64,000 nt of DNA from Brachybacterium endophyticum (GCF_003130585.1 NZ_QFKX01000008.1:27745-91744); one strand, 5' to 3'. Positions 37,256 through 48,263 are shown, counted from the stretch's first letter. Notes: a model not told the origin generated them from the sequence alone. Numbers and translations are program-made.

Positions 37256-37522
37256 TCACTTCGAGGAGGCCTGCTCCTGCTCCTTGGCGTTGCTGTCGGC
37301 GCGCTCGGCGAGATCCTGCGCCGCCTGCTGGACCTTCTGGACCTGCTGCTGCAGGTCGCCCTCGAAGGTGCTGACGTAGTCGTCGCGGTCCTCACCGGTC
37401 CAGTCGAGGTCGGTGACCTTGCCCTTGGCGTCGTTGTAGTAGTTCATGATGTCGTCCGCGGCATCGTTGATCTTCTGCGCCATCTGGCGGACGTTGTCCG
37501 GGTTCATGCCCTTCTTGGCCAT
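37256..37522 (-). CDS. WXG100 family protein (ESX substrate-like), copy B
   Basis: 88 residues with the WxG turn DWTGEDRDDYV, long amphipathic helices and a Glu/Gln/Ala-rich tail. The N-terminus MAKKGMNPDNVRQMAQKI follows the same GM(N/D) pattern as the other two copies. The start at 37522 has AAGGAG upstream. A distinct turn sequence makes it a possible heterodimer partner of copy A or C. Its promoter carries the shared palindromic motif. Confidence 0.88.
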   Translation of the reverse strand: MAKKGMNPDNVRQMAQKINDAADDIMNYYNDAKGKVTDLDWTGEDRDDYVSTFEGDLQQQVQKVQQAAQDLAERADSNAKEQEQASSK

Positions 37523-37620
37523 GGTCCACTCCTTGTTCGGTGTTCGTACCTGTCCCACCTCGTCGGGGTGTGGGCGGTGGCTGCCGACCCGTCCTCCCCT
37601 GTCCTCCAGGTGATGACTCA

Positions 37621-37667
37621 ACAGTATTCAGTCGGATGTGGCTTGGCGATGGGGAGAAGTACCCATG
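37621..37667 (-). promoter_or_regulatory. WXG100 promoter P1 with palindromic activator-like motif
   Basis: On the minus strand the order is CATGGGTACTTCTCCCCAT (37667-37649), exactly 22 nt, then TACTGT (37626-37621). The dyad is centred near -44. The same motif, spacing and -10 type occur at the other WXG100 promoter (38870-38917). The transcript leader would be about 90 nt. Confidence 0.6.
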
Positions 37668-37814
37668 CACGCCTCTCGGGCCCCACGAACAGCATCACTC
37701 CAGGTCACACGTCCCGCGGGCCGTCCTCCTCAGCGCTCGACCGTCCACATCCGGCTCCCCACGGGGGTTTCGGAGGGCGCTGCGGGCGCATCGGGACGGG
37801 GCGGGCCCTGCCGT

Positions 37815-38294
37815 TCAGCCGACCGGGCGCACGGAGTCCTGGATCGCGCGCAGGCGGCCGATCTGCTCGTCGGCGTGCTCGCTGCCGCAGCTGCCGACCA
37901 CCTCGAGGAGATCGCTGACGTGCTCCGAGCGCGGGAGCATCGTGCAGCGCGTCGCCTGGACCACGGTGCGCTGTCCGGGCTGCGTGTAGCCGTACTCGCT
38001 CGCGATCCAGGTGACGCCCTCGAGCTCGAGCTCACCGGTCCCGAGCTCCTCGAGCTGCGGCAGAGCGGACTTCCTCGTCTCCAGGCTCGTCCGGATGCTC
38101 TCCACGGGCGTCCCCGCGGGACAGCGCTGGATGGTCACCACCACGTTGCTGCGGAAGCGACCCTCGACGCGTGGCTCCGCGACCGCCATCTGCACACCGG
38201 GGACGGCGAGCGTCTCCCAGTCGTCGGGGATCTCGAGCGTGAAGCCCACCGGTGGCGGGAAGTCCTCGTTCGGGTAGGTGATCTGCACCGTCAT
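37815..38294 (-). CDS. LpqN/LpqT-like protein without signal peptide
   Basis: 159-residue soluble protein. YPNEDFPPPVGFTLEIPDDW, followed by RFRSNVVVTIQR and a later three-strand region, resembles the LpqN/LpqT fold (Mog1/PsbP-like). No lipobox or signal peptide is present, so it should be cytosolic. Its place between WXG100 genes suggests a chaperone or accessory role in type VII secretion, like EspG in position though not in sequence. This is inference. It has its own -10 box. Confidence 0.6.
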   Translation of the reverse strand: MTVQITYPNEDFPPPVGFTLEIPDDWETLAVPGVQMAVAEPRVEGRFRSNVVVTIQRCPAGTPVESIRTSLETRKSALPQLEELGTGELELEGVTWIASEYGYTQPGQRTVVQATRCTMLPRSEHVSDLLEVVGSCGSEHADEQIGRLRAIQDSVRPVG

Positions 38295-38331
38295 CGGTCA
38301 CTCCGTCCGTCCCGGCCCCGGGGTCGCCGCG

Positions 38332-38337
38332 AATCTA
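38332..38337 (-). promoter_or_regulatory. Possible -10 (TAGATT) of the LpqN-like gene
   Basis: TAGATT lies about 38 nt upstream of the ATG and downstream of the copy A terminator. The -35 is weak. Confidence 0.3.
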
Positions 38338-38434
38338 CCAGGGCTCCGGAGCGCCGGATCGACGGCTGTGGACGAACCGGGAGGCGGCGACTGGGACAGC
38401 GCCGGCGGGGACAGCGCCGGCGAGGAGCACGAGA

Positions 38435-38469
38435 ACGGGCCCGGACCGCGTGCTGCGGTCCGGGCCCGT
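38435..38469 (-). terminator. Strong hairpin after WXG100 copy A
   Basis: A perfect 15-bp stem (38435-38449 with 38455-38469, core GGGCCCGGACCGC) with loop GTGCT sits 31 nt past the stop. Two 15-nt direct repeats (GGGACAGCGCCGGCG at 38393 and 38408) follow. Confidence 0.75.
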
Positions 38470-38500
38470 GACGGTCCCCGTGACGGGGATCGGCGGCGCG

Positions 38501-38767
38501 TCAGTGCGAGGAGACGGCGGCCTGCTCGGAAGCGTTCTTGGCCGCCGAGGAGCCGAGGGCCTCCACGGCCTTCATGATCTGCTGCAGGGCGGGGACCACG
38601 TCCGACTCCCAGGTGCCACGGAAGTCGTCCGCATCGGGGCCCTCCCAGTCGACGTCCCGGAGTCCCGAGGTGAGGTCCTTCTCGATGGTCGTGATGTCCT
38701 CCGCGGCATCGCTGAGCTGCTTGGCGATCTGCTGCACCTGCTCGACGTCCATACCCTGCTGGGCCAT
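38501..38767 (-). CDS. WXG100 family protein (ESX substrate-like), copy A
   Basis: 88 residues with DVDWEGPDADDF as the WxG turn between two helices. The N-terminus MAQQGMDVEQVQQIAKQL matches the other copies' pattern. The start at 38767 has GGAGGAG upstream. It is a single-gene unit between its own palindrome-containing promoter and a strong terminator, next to eccC, as expected for an abundant secreted substrate. Confidence 0.88.
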   Translation of the reverse strand: MAQQGMDVEQVQQIAKQLSDAAEDITTIEKDLTSGLRDVDWEGPDADDFRGTWESDVVPALQQIMKAVEALGSSAAKNASEQAAVSSH

Positions 38768-38869
38768 TGCCTGCTCCTCCTGGTTCTCGCGGGCCCGCTC
38801 TCGCGGGACCCGTGGCGGGAGTGGTTCCCGCGCGAGGGGCCGGCGCCGTCCCGCCGTGCTCCTGGGACC

Positions 38870-38917
38870 ACTGTAGGGAGAACCGTTCAGGAGCGACATG
38901 GGGAGTACTCCCCATGT
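38870..38917 (-). promoter_or_regulatory. WXG100 promoter P2 with perfect 22-bp palindrome
   Basis: CATGGGGAGTACTCCCCATG (38897-38916, one more base pair on each side) is a perfect dyad. TCCCCAT is followed by exactly 22 nt and TACAGT (38875-38870). The geometry is identical to P1. It sits between the eccC stop and WXG100 copy A. Confidence 0.65.
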
Positions 38918-38957
38918 GGACAGTCGGCCTCGCGATCACGTGGCCTCCCGCCTCCGG

Positions 38958-41900
38958 TCACTCCGTGATCTGGGCGACCTGGAGCTTCGCGGCGCGACCG
39001 GAGGCGACGAGGAACCCGCGCCCGGGCGGGAAGTCCGCCGTGCGGATCCTGCCCAGCGGGGTGCCCAGCAGCGAGTCGCCGTCGGTGTCGCCGGGCTGGA
39101 GGATCAGTCCCCTGCGTCCTGCCTTGAAGGGCTGGGCGAGCGTATAGGCCTGGCGCCAGGTGCTGGTCTCGTTCTCGCCGATCACGAACTGGCCCTCGCG
39201 CACGCAGGCGCGCACCAGGCGGTCCAGGTCGTTCTCGACCCCGCTGCCGGTGAAGTCGGCGACCCCGTCGAGCACGAGGGCGAGCCGGCCCTCCTCGAGG
39301 TTCCCCGATTCCACGGTGGCCAGCAGCTGCGAGGCCAGCTCCTTGACCCGCTCCGTGTCCGACGCCTCGACGTCCCACAGGTCCAGCCCGGTGAGCGGGC
39401 TCCGGCGTGCCGAGAACCGCACCAGCCGCATCCCTCCGGGCAGGGCTTTCAGGCCGGTGGCGATGGTGCGCACGGCAGTGGTGCGACCCGAGCTGACGGG
39501 CCCGGTCACCATGAACGCGCCGCGGGGCTCGAGGGTGATCTCGGCGAGGTCCTCGTCGCCCACGCCGATGACGGGACGGCCGTCCACGACCTGCTGCAGG
39601 CGCGAGAGCTCGACCCGCTCCGGCAGGGACTCGACCCGCGGCGCACCGGGGACACCGGCCCGCCGCATGGCGCGGGCGAGCTCGGAGACCTCCCGCGACT
39701 GCAGGGCGACGTTGGAGTCGCCGCCGTGGACGGCGACCTGCACCTCGTGCCCCTCGAGGATCGCTCGGCCAGGAGGCGACGAGCCGTCGAGCACGTCCTT
39801 GGCCTCCCCGAAGCCGGAGTAGTCGTCGGGCGAGGCCATGCGATGGATCAGACGACGCTGGATCGAGGACCCCAGGGAGGTCGGCACCGCGTTCGGCCGG
39901 TCGCCCGTGACGATGACGTGCACACCCACCTGGCGGCCGTCGGTCGCGATCTGCACGAAGGTCGTGAACCACTTGGTCAGGCTCGAGGAGTCATACGCCT
40001 CGCGGAAGGCGGCCATGCCGTCGACCAGCAGCAGGATGCGCGGGGTCGTGGACTTCCCGGACAGCTCCCGGTACTCCGCGATCGAGCCCGCCCGCACCGC
40101 GGCGAAGGACTTCGCCCTCTCGTCGATGACGCCGCGCAGGGTGCGCAGCAGGCGGATCACGCGCTCCTCGTCGTCGCCGGCGATGATCGCGCCCACGTGC
40201 GGGAGCTCCTCGAGCATCTGCAGGCCCGAGGCACCGAAGTCGAGGCCGTACACGTGCACGGGGCCGCCGCGGGCGGTGGCGCTGGCCGCGGAGATCGCGA
40301 TCGTGCGCAGCGTCGTGGACTTCCCGGATCCGCCGGTGCCGTAGATCGCCATGTTGCCGTCGCGGTCGGGGAGGTAGGAGACCGTCGGCTGGTCCTGGTT
40401 CTCCGGCACGTCCATGACGCCGAGCAGGAGGTCCTCGTCGGTGCGCTTGCTGGGCAGCAGGGCGAGGTCGTAGGCGGGGGCGAGCTCGGAGAGCCAGGGC
40501 TTGCGCGGCGCGTGCACGCCGGCTTCCTCGGAGGCGCGTCCGATCGTGCGCACCATGCGGGAGATGTCGTTGGGCCCCAGCTCGCTGCGATCGGGGCGGG
40601 GCGGGGCGGGGACGTCCCAGATGTCGCCGGTGCCGAACTCCTTCTCGACGATGTCGATGCGGGCCCGCTCGGGCTCGTCGGTGGTCCAGCCGCCGGCGTA
40701 CCCGGTCTGGAACGTCGCGATCCGTCCGGGACCGGTCTTGGCGGCCGCGCGACCGGGAATGCCCGGGTCGAAGTGGGCCGCCATGACGTCGCCCAGAATG
40801 TCCTTGGAATCGGCCTCGTCGGCCATGCGCAGGGCGATCCGCAGGTTGGTGTTCGCCCGCAGGTTGTCCTTGATGACACCCGCCGGTCGCTGGGTCGCCA
40901 GGACCAGGTGCAGCCCCAGCGAGCGACCACGGGCGGCGACGTCCACGACTCCGTCGACGAACTCGGGGACCTCCTTGGCCAGGGCCGCGAACTCGTCGAC
41001 GATGATGATCAGGCTGGGCGGCGCCTCGGGATCACCGGTGCGCTCGAGGGACACCAGGTCCTTGGCCTTCTTGCGGTTCAGCAGGTGCTCCCGGTACTGC
41101 AGCTCGGCCCGCAGCGAGGTCAGGGCGCGCCGCACCAGGTGCGGCGAGAGGTCGGTGACCATGCCCACCGCGTGCGGCAGCTCGATGCAGTCGGCGAAGG
41201 CGGACCCGCCCTTGTAGTCGACGAACAGGAAGGTGACGCGGTCGGGCGAGTGGGCGGTGGCCATGCCCATCACCCAGGCCTGGAGGAACTCGGACTTGCC
41301 GGCGCCGGTGGTCCCGCCCACCAGGGCGTGCGGGCCGTGGGTACGCAGGTCCAGATGAAAGGCGTCCTGGCCGTCGTGGCCGATCAGGCCCCGCAGGGTC
41401 GCGTCGTGCTTGCGGGGCACGGGCGGGGCACCGTCCCGCGGCACCAGCGATCCGTTCTCCTTCCAGTGCTCAACGACGGCCCCGGGCGCCTCGGCGAGGT
41501 CGGTGCCGGCCAGGGTCAGGTACGAGATCGCGCGCGGCAGGTCGGAGTCGTCGTCGATCGGCACACCCGCGTCGATCACCGGAGAGAGGTGGCGGGCCAC
41601 GCCCGCCGCCGCCTCGAGGGCCAGGGTCTCGACGCTGACCGGGTAGTACCGCTCGCCGCGACGGACGATGCCGGCGCTGGCGCCCTCGACGTTCTCCTCG
41701 CTGGAGAGGTAGGTGCGGCAGGCGGCCGGCAGCGCAGCGACGTTCGGGGCGGACCAGATCACGAACACGCCGACGTCGGGACCGCGCTCGGCGATGCGCA
41801 CCAGGCGCGCTCGGTCCACGGGGGCATCGTCCTCGACGACGAGGACCAGGTTCGGGGTGACGGGGTCGGGGGCCTGCTCGGGCTCGGCGGAGATGTCGAC

Positions 41901-43424
41901 CCGGACGGCTCGACGCAGCGCGGGCGGCTCCCCTCCCGAGCGCTCCTCGATGAGCTCCTCGATGCGGGAGATCAACGCGAGCCCCGAGGTGGGTCCGTCG
42001 GCCATGTGATCACCGGGCAACGGGGAGTGGGGGCTCGAGGTGTGCGGCAGCCACTTCAGCCACTCCCAGAGCCGGCGTGAGGAGCGCGAGGTCAGCGCGG
42101 CGATCGCGAGGTCCGTCGGCGAATGCAGCGCGAACAGCTGGGTGACCAGGCCGCGGGCCACGGCATCTGCCTGCTCCCCTCCTCCGGCGACGCCGATGCC
42201 GCCGGACTCGCGCAGGTCGCCGACGACGGGCACGCCCGCGATCGTGCGGTACTCCTCGTGCATGTCCTCGAGCTGGTCCCAGTACTTCGCGATGGTGTCG
42301 TTCTCGCCGGGCATGGGGATCGCGACCCTCGACTCGGCGACGCCCAGCCCCAGTCGGACCGTCGTGAAGGCCTCGTGCTCGGGCCGGTGGGTCCACAGCA
42401 GCCGCCCCAGGCGGTACGCGGAGTCGACGGCGTCGGCGGTGGACGGGGTCTCGACCAGCCGCACGGCCCTCTCGAGGTCCTGGGCGGCGGTCACCCGTCT
42501 CTTCAGGGAGGCGAGGCCCTCCTCGAAGTTCCTGATGCTCCGCTCGAGCTGCTTGCGGTTCTGGTACTTGCGGTTGAGGTACCCGGCCGTCGCCATCATC
42601 GGCATCATGAACACGAAGATCAGCGAGTAGGGGCTGCGGGTGACCGCGAACATCAGGCCGCCCATCAGCAGCGGCGCGAACATCATGAAGATCGGGAAGA
42701 ACTGCGGGGTGGGCTCGCGCGGGGGCTGGGGCGGCGTGAGCTCGCGGTACTCGAAGCGGGGCACCACCCGCGGCGAGCGGTTGAACTCGACGACCGGGGA
42801 GTTCTGCGCACCGCCCCCGGCCCGGTGCAGCATGATGATCGAGAAGGTGGTGCCCCCGACCTCGACGGTGTCGGCGGGCCCGACGACGGCCTGCTCGACC
42901 TTCTCGCCGGAGATCAGGACGCCGTTGGACGAGCGCAGGTCGACGATCTCGACGGCGTCGGCGACGTTGATCCGGGCGTGGCGCTTGGAGAGCATCGCAT
43001 CGGCGATGCGGATGTCGATGTCGCCCTCGCGTCCGATCACGCTGGAGCCGCTGGGCAGCGGGAACTCGCGGCCCTCCTCGGGCCCGGAGAGCACGCGCAG
43101 CAGGGCGACGGGGGCTCCGCGAGCCTCCGACCTGGTCGCGTACTGCTCCGAGGAGCGTGCGATCGAGACCACCGCGCCCGAGCGCAGTCCCGCCTCGATC
43201 AGGTCCGCGCCGCGGTTCAGCGACCGCACGCCCGCGGTGCCGGGTCCGGCCCCCGGGTCCTGGACCTGCAGGGTGAGTCCTTCTGGCGCTTCGTCGACCG
43301 ATCGCAGGGGGTCAGCGAGATACAGCGCGTTCGCGACGTCGGCGACGCTCGCGGTCGCGTCGGCCGTGACCTCGAGATCCGTCAGACGGTCCTCGGGGCG
43401 GCGCAGCGTGAGCTTGATGCGCAT
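38958..43424 (-). CDS. eccC: Type VII secretion ATPase EccC/EssC (FHA-FtsK/SpoIIIE)
   Basis: 1488-residue single-chain motor of the EssC layout. It has an N-terminal FHA-like domain, a canonical FHA domain near residues 110-180 (GREGDIDIRI, LSKRHARI), two helices near 245-282, then three FtsK/SpoIIIE ATPase domains. ATPase 1 is complete (GGTTGAGKSE near 705, LIIIVDEFAAL). ATPase 2 has GTGGSGKST near 1033. ATPase 3 has a degenerate Walker A, GPVSSGRTT near 1311, without the lysine. The single chain with FHA resembles the Firmicute EssC rather than the split mycobacterial EccCa/EccCb. It should recognise WXG100 substrates at ATPase 3 by analogy. Confidence 0.93.
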   Translation of the reverse strand: MRIKLTLRRPEDRLTDLEVTADATASVADVANALYLADPLRSVDEAPEGLTLQVQDPGAGPGTAGVRSLNRGADLIEAGLRSGAVVSIARSSEQYATRSEARGAPVALLRVLSGPEEGREFPLPSGSSVIGREGDIDIRIADAMLSKRHARINVADAVEIVDLRSSNGVLISGEKVEQAVVGPADTVEVGGTTFSIIMLHRAGGGAQNSPVVEFNRSPRVVPRFEYRELTPPQPPREPTPQFFPIFMMFAPLLMGGLMFAVTRSPYSLIFVFMMPMMATAGYLNRKYQNRKQLERSIRNFEEGLASLKRRVTAAQDLERAVRLVETPSTADAVDSAYRLGRLLWTHRPEHEAFTTVRLGLGVAESRVAIPMPGENDTIAKYWDQLEDMHEEYRTIAGVPVVGDLRESGGIGVAGGGEQADAVARGLVTQLFALHSPTDLAIAALTSRSSRRLWEWLKWLPHTSSPHSPLPGDHMADGPTSGLALISRIEELIEERSGGEPPALRRAVRVDISAEPEQAPDPVTPNLVLVVEDDAPVDRARLVRIAERGPDVGVFVIWSAPNVAALPAACRTYLSSEENVEGASAGIVRRGERYYPVSVETLALEAAAGVARHLSPVIDAGVPIDDDSDLPRAISYLTLAGTDLAEAPGAVVEHWKENGSLVPRDGAPPVPRKHDATLRGLIGHDGQDAFHLDLRTHGPHALVGGTTGAGKSEFLQAWVMGMATAHSPDRVTFLFVDYKGGSAFADCIELPHAVGMVTDLSPHLVRRALTSLRAELQYREHLLNRKKAKDLVSLERTGDPEAPPSLIIIVDEFAALAKEVPEFVDGVVDVAARGRSLGLHLVLATQRPAGVIKDNLRANTNLRIALRMADEADSKDILGDVMAAHFDPGIPGRAAAKTGPGRIATFQTGYAGGWTTDEPERARIDIVEKEFGTGDIWDVPAPPRPDRSELGPNDISRMVRTIGRASEEAGVHAPRKPWLSELAPAYDLALLPSKRTDEDLLLGVMDVPENQDQPTVSYLPDRDGNMAIYGTGGSGKSTTLRTIAISAASATARGGPVHVYGLDFGASGLQMLEELPHVGAIIAGDDEERVIRLLRTLRGVIDERAKSFAAVRAGSIAEYRELSGKSTTPRILLLVDGMAAFREAYDSSSLTKWFTTFVQIATDGRQVGVHVIVTGDRPNAVPTSLGSSIQRRLIHRMASPDDYSGFGEAKDVLDGSSPPGRAILEGHEVQVAVHGGDSNVALQSREVSELARAMRRAGVPGAPRVESLPERVELSRLQQVVDGRPVIGVGDEDLAEITLEPRGAFMVTGPVSSGRTTAVRTIATGLKALPGGMRLVRFSARRSPLTGLDLWDVEASDTERVKELASQLLATVESGNLEEGRLALVLDGVADFTGSGVENDLDRLVRACVREGQFVIGENETSTWRQAYTLAQPFKAGRRGLILQPGDTDGDSLLGTPLGRIRTADFPPGRGFLVASGRAAKLQVAQITE

Positions 43425-43450
43425 GCGGGGATTCCTCGGGGTCGGGGCGG

Positions 43451-43475
43451 GGGCCCGGGTGGTTCACCCGGGCCC
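43451..43475 (-). terminator. Hairpin between the FHA-helical gene and eccC
   Basis: GGGCCCGGGT-ggttc-ACCCGGGCCC is a perfect 10-bp stem in a 59-nt gap. It probably tunes read-through into eccC, as both genes share a strand. Confidence 0.5.
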
Positions 43476-43483
43476 GGGGAGGG

Positions 43484-44200
43484 TCACTGCTCGTCGTCGG
43501 CGTCCTCGGCGGCGGTCTCGAGGAGCGGGAGGTCCTCGACCGTGACCAGGCGGGTGAACACGGCGTGCTCGACGAGCCGGGCGCGTCGGTTGCTCGCGAG
43601 CTTGCCGGGTCCGCCGCGCAGACCGCGCACGCCGATCCGGTCGAGCTTGTCGCATACGTTGTCGAGCTTGCGGTTGAACTTGGTGCGCGGCCATCCGAGG
43701 CGCTCGGCGGCCTGGGCGGAGGTCGGGACCGCGCTCATGCTGCTGCCCTCGCGCACCAGCATCGGCTCGGCGAGCGCCAGGATCAGCTGCTTCTGACTCT
43801 CGGTCAGCTGGACGGCGCCCATCGTCGTCTCCCCCACCGGGTCCTCCGGCGAGGGGCTGCGCTCGAACTCCGGCGTCTCGGCGTGGACGGAGAGCTCGTA
43901 GGTGGTGGGACCGGCCGTGAACACCACCTTGGTGACGTCGAAGACCAGGGGGAGCCGCGCGCCCGGCGCGAGCCAGGCCTGCAGGGCACCCGTGCCGTCG
44001 GTGATGGTGGCGGAGAGCCGGGAGCCGACGTTGCTGAGCCACCACAGCGAGTCGGTCCGGGAGACGGTGAGGAAGCGCCGGTGGAGGTAGGGATTGTCCT
44101 CGTCGACGATCAAATCGGCCTCGCGGCCGATGCTCAGCTCTGCCTCTTCGTCGGTGCGGTACCACTCACCGCAGAACTCGACCGAGATCGACGCTGTCAT
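43484..44200 (-). CDS. FHA domain protein with C-terminal HTH-like region
   Basis: 238 residues. Residues 1-110 form a divergent FHA domain: SIGREADLIV (GR at 25-26), DNPYLHRRFL in place of SxxH, and SNVGSRLS. Residues about 130-195 are helical with TSAQAAERLGWPRTKFNRKL, which reads as a helix-turn-helix, followed by a basic stretch. FHA plus DNA-binding HTH recalls EmbR, a phospho-regulated activator downstream of a Ser/Thr kinase. The kinase gene is immediately upstream (65 nt). I propose it as the local regulator; DNA binding is not shown. Confidence 0.65.
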   Translation of the reverse strand: MTASISVEFCGEWYRTDEEAELSIGREADLIVDEDNPYLHRRFLTVSRTDSLWWLSNVGSRLSATITDGTGALQAWLAPGARLPLVFDVTKVVFTAGPTTYELSVHAETPEFERSPSPEDPVGETTMGAVQLTESQKQLILALAEPMLVREGSSMSAVPTSAQAAERLGWPRTKFNRKLDNVCDKLDRIGVRGLRGGPGKLASNRRARLVEHAVFTRLVTVEDLPLLETAAEDADDEQ

Positions 44201-44265
44201 CTGGCTGTCCTCCCCCTGCTCCTCGTCGTGGTGGTCCGCTCCGTCGCGACCACGCCGCCCCCTTC

Positions 44266-45944
<1,679 letters not shown>

Positions 45945-45948
<4 letters not shown>

Positions 45949-48263
45949 GACGGCCTCCCGCGCAGCCGGAGTCTCACGCCGTCGCCCAGGTCCAGGACGT
46001 CGCCGTCGGCGAGCACGGGACTCTGGCCCGGGTGCAGGCGCAGCGGCTGGTCCCCAGCGCGCAGCAGAGTCGTGCCGTTGGTCGTCTGCAGGTCCTCGGC
46101 CAGCACGTGCCACCCCTCGAGCCGCAGCGCGAGGTGCGAGCGGGAGATGTCCTGCTGGGGGCTGGGCACGGTGATCAGCTGCGGCACGTGGTCGCCGCTG
46201 ACTCGGGAGGCGCGAGGGCGGCGGCCGACGATCGCCGAACGATCCAGCAGGAAACTGCCGCCCGTGCTGATCTCGATCAGGCCCAGGGGCGGGCGTGCCA
46301 CCGTGCGGACGGGTCCCTCGATGGGCGCATCGCACCAACGGCAGCGGGTCAGTTCCGGCGGGTTCGCGTGCCGATGCACGCAGACGGTGCCCGGCAGTGT
46401 CACCGGTTGGGCGGGGGCCGTGGGGGCCTGCCCGTTCGAGGAGGCGGGCACAGGGGCGGGCACCTCGGGTGTGCTGGCGGCGCCGGTGGCCGGGTCGGGC
46501 ACGGCCGGGTCCGGGGACCGTGCCGGGGTCGGGGCGGGCCTCTCGACGGCCGCCCTCGCGCGAGCGGCGGTGCGCTGGACCTCCGGCGTGGTCCGACGCA
46601 TCCCGGGCACCCAGTCGATGAAGTCGCTGCCCGTGCTCTCCTCGGGAACGGCATCGGTGTCCGTCCGGTACTCTGCACCCGCCCCGTGCTCAGCGCCCGA
46701 CCCGCGCTCCGTCCCCGTCTCCTCGAGGCCGAAGGGCTCGGCGTCGAGGGTCGTCTCGGGGGCTCGGCCATCGCCGCCGCGGACGGGCTCCTCGTCGGCG
46801 GCCGGGGCCGCGTCGGGCTCCTGCGACTCCTCGGCTCCTTCGCCGCCGCAACGCACGGCGGCGGCCTCGATGCTGCGGTGGAGCGTGCGCCCGAAGAGGT
46901 CGTCGTAGGCGCCGCCACTCTCACCGATCACGGCTCCCAGCTCGCTCGTCTCACCGGAGCCGGAACGGCCCGGCGTCTCCTCCGGCGGGCTCTCCTGCGC
47001 GTCCTCGGCGTCGACGGGCTCGATGCGGGTGATCGGGGACGACGCGCCGTCCTCGACCGGGTCGGGGGACGCGCCGAAGCCGGGCGCCTCGGACGCGGAG
47101 GCAGGCGTTCCGGACGCGGCGGCAGACGTCCCGGACGCGGCAGTCCCCTCCGTCACCGGCCTGGGCGCTGCGGGAGCGGCGGAGCTCGGCACCGTGCTCG
47201 TCCCCGTCGGCCGTCGGCGCCGGTCGAACAAGGAGGAGGACAGCAGCCGGGAGGATCGTGCAGGAGTCGGGGCGGGCGCCTGTGCGACGGGCGCATCGCG
47301 CGGCCCCGTCGATTCCGCTTCTCGGGCCGGCTGCCCCTGCGGTGCCGCCTCCCGGGGAGCCGGCTCCTGCGGTGCCGGCTCCTGCGCCACGGGCTCTTCG
47401 AGGGAGGACGGGGCGGCGGCCTGCGCCGGCTCGCGGGGTGCATCGCCCTCGGGCGCCGGAGTCGCTGCGCCCACCTCGTGCTCCTGGTCCACGGGAGTCT
47501 TCGCGGAGAAGAGGTCGTCGAACATGCTCGGCGCGGCGGCGGCCCCGGATGCCCGCGGCCCGGTGACGCTCGGGGGCGGGGTGGAGGACCCCGAGGGCCG
47601 CGACGAGGCGGAGGGGCCTGGGCGTGCGGCCGCTTCCTTCTCCCGCTCGGCCTCCCGCCGCTCGGACTCGGCCTTCCTCTCGGCAGCCTTCTGTGCGGCG
47701 CGCTCCTTGGCCTCCGGATCGGCGATGGACCGGCCCTGCTCCTCGACCTCCCGCTGCAGCTGCGTGAGCGCCGCGTCGTCGAGGTCCTCGGGGTCCACGC
47801 ACATGGTGAGGAATCCGCGCACCCGGCACATGCCCTCCACGATGCGCAGCGCCGCGCCCGGCTCCTCCGCCGGCAGGTCCCCGAAGGCGACGCGACGGAC
47901 GTCGGTGAGCGGGGAGATCACGGCGGGGCCGTCGGCCGTCCCGGCCAGCAGCGAACACCCCTCGGGAGTGTGGACGGCCAGCGGGCTGGTGCCTCTCACC
48001 CCGAGGGTGACCTCCGTCCCGTCGCCCAGCGCGAACAGCACGGGCGGGAGACGGTCCTCGGTCTCGAACTCACTGCCGGCGGCGAGCTTCTCGAGAACCG
48101 CTTCGGCATCGGGAGGGTCTCCCAGGACGCTCCAGGCGGACTCCACGAGGGATCGTTTGACGCCGGGGACCAACAGCATCCACCCCGCTCTACGCTGCAC
48201 GAAGGTCGCGGGTCCGGGATTGAACCAGGCTCCGCGACCGAGCAGCGAGGGGGTCTCGCTCAC
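45945..48263 (-). CDS. Long FHA domain protein with disordered middle
   Basis: 772 residues. An unrecognised globular N-terminal domain (1 to about 165) is followed by a charged coiled coil (165-210), about 400 Pro/Glu/Ala-rich disordered residues and a Cys/His cluster (CVHRHANPPELTRCRWC). A C-terminal FHA domain follows (IVGRRPRASR, DISRSHLAL, TTNGTTLL). It probably serves as a phospho-dependent scaffold between kinase and secretion ATPase. The GTG overlaps the phosphatase stop and its own stop overlaps the kinase start. Confidence 0.85.

Noticed and set aside
38393..38422. Two adjacent 15-nt direct repeats as an operator
   Set aside because: They lie between a terminator and a weak -10 with no dyad; likely a simple duplication.
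38898..42080. Long open frame of about 1060 codons on the plus strand opposite eccC
   Set aside because: It mirrors the real gene, has no recognisable domain and its composition is that of a shadow frame in high-GC DNA.
45949..46338. Upstream extension of the kinase gene
   Set aside because: The extra residues are basic low-complexity sequence inside the FHA gene; the ATGA overlap at 45948 is the better start.
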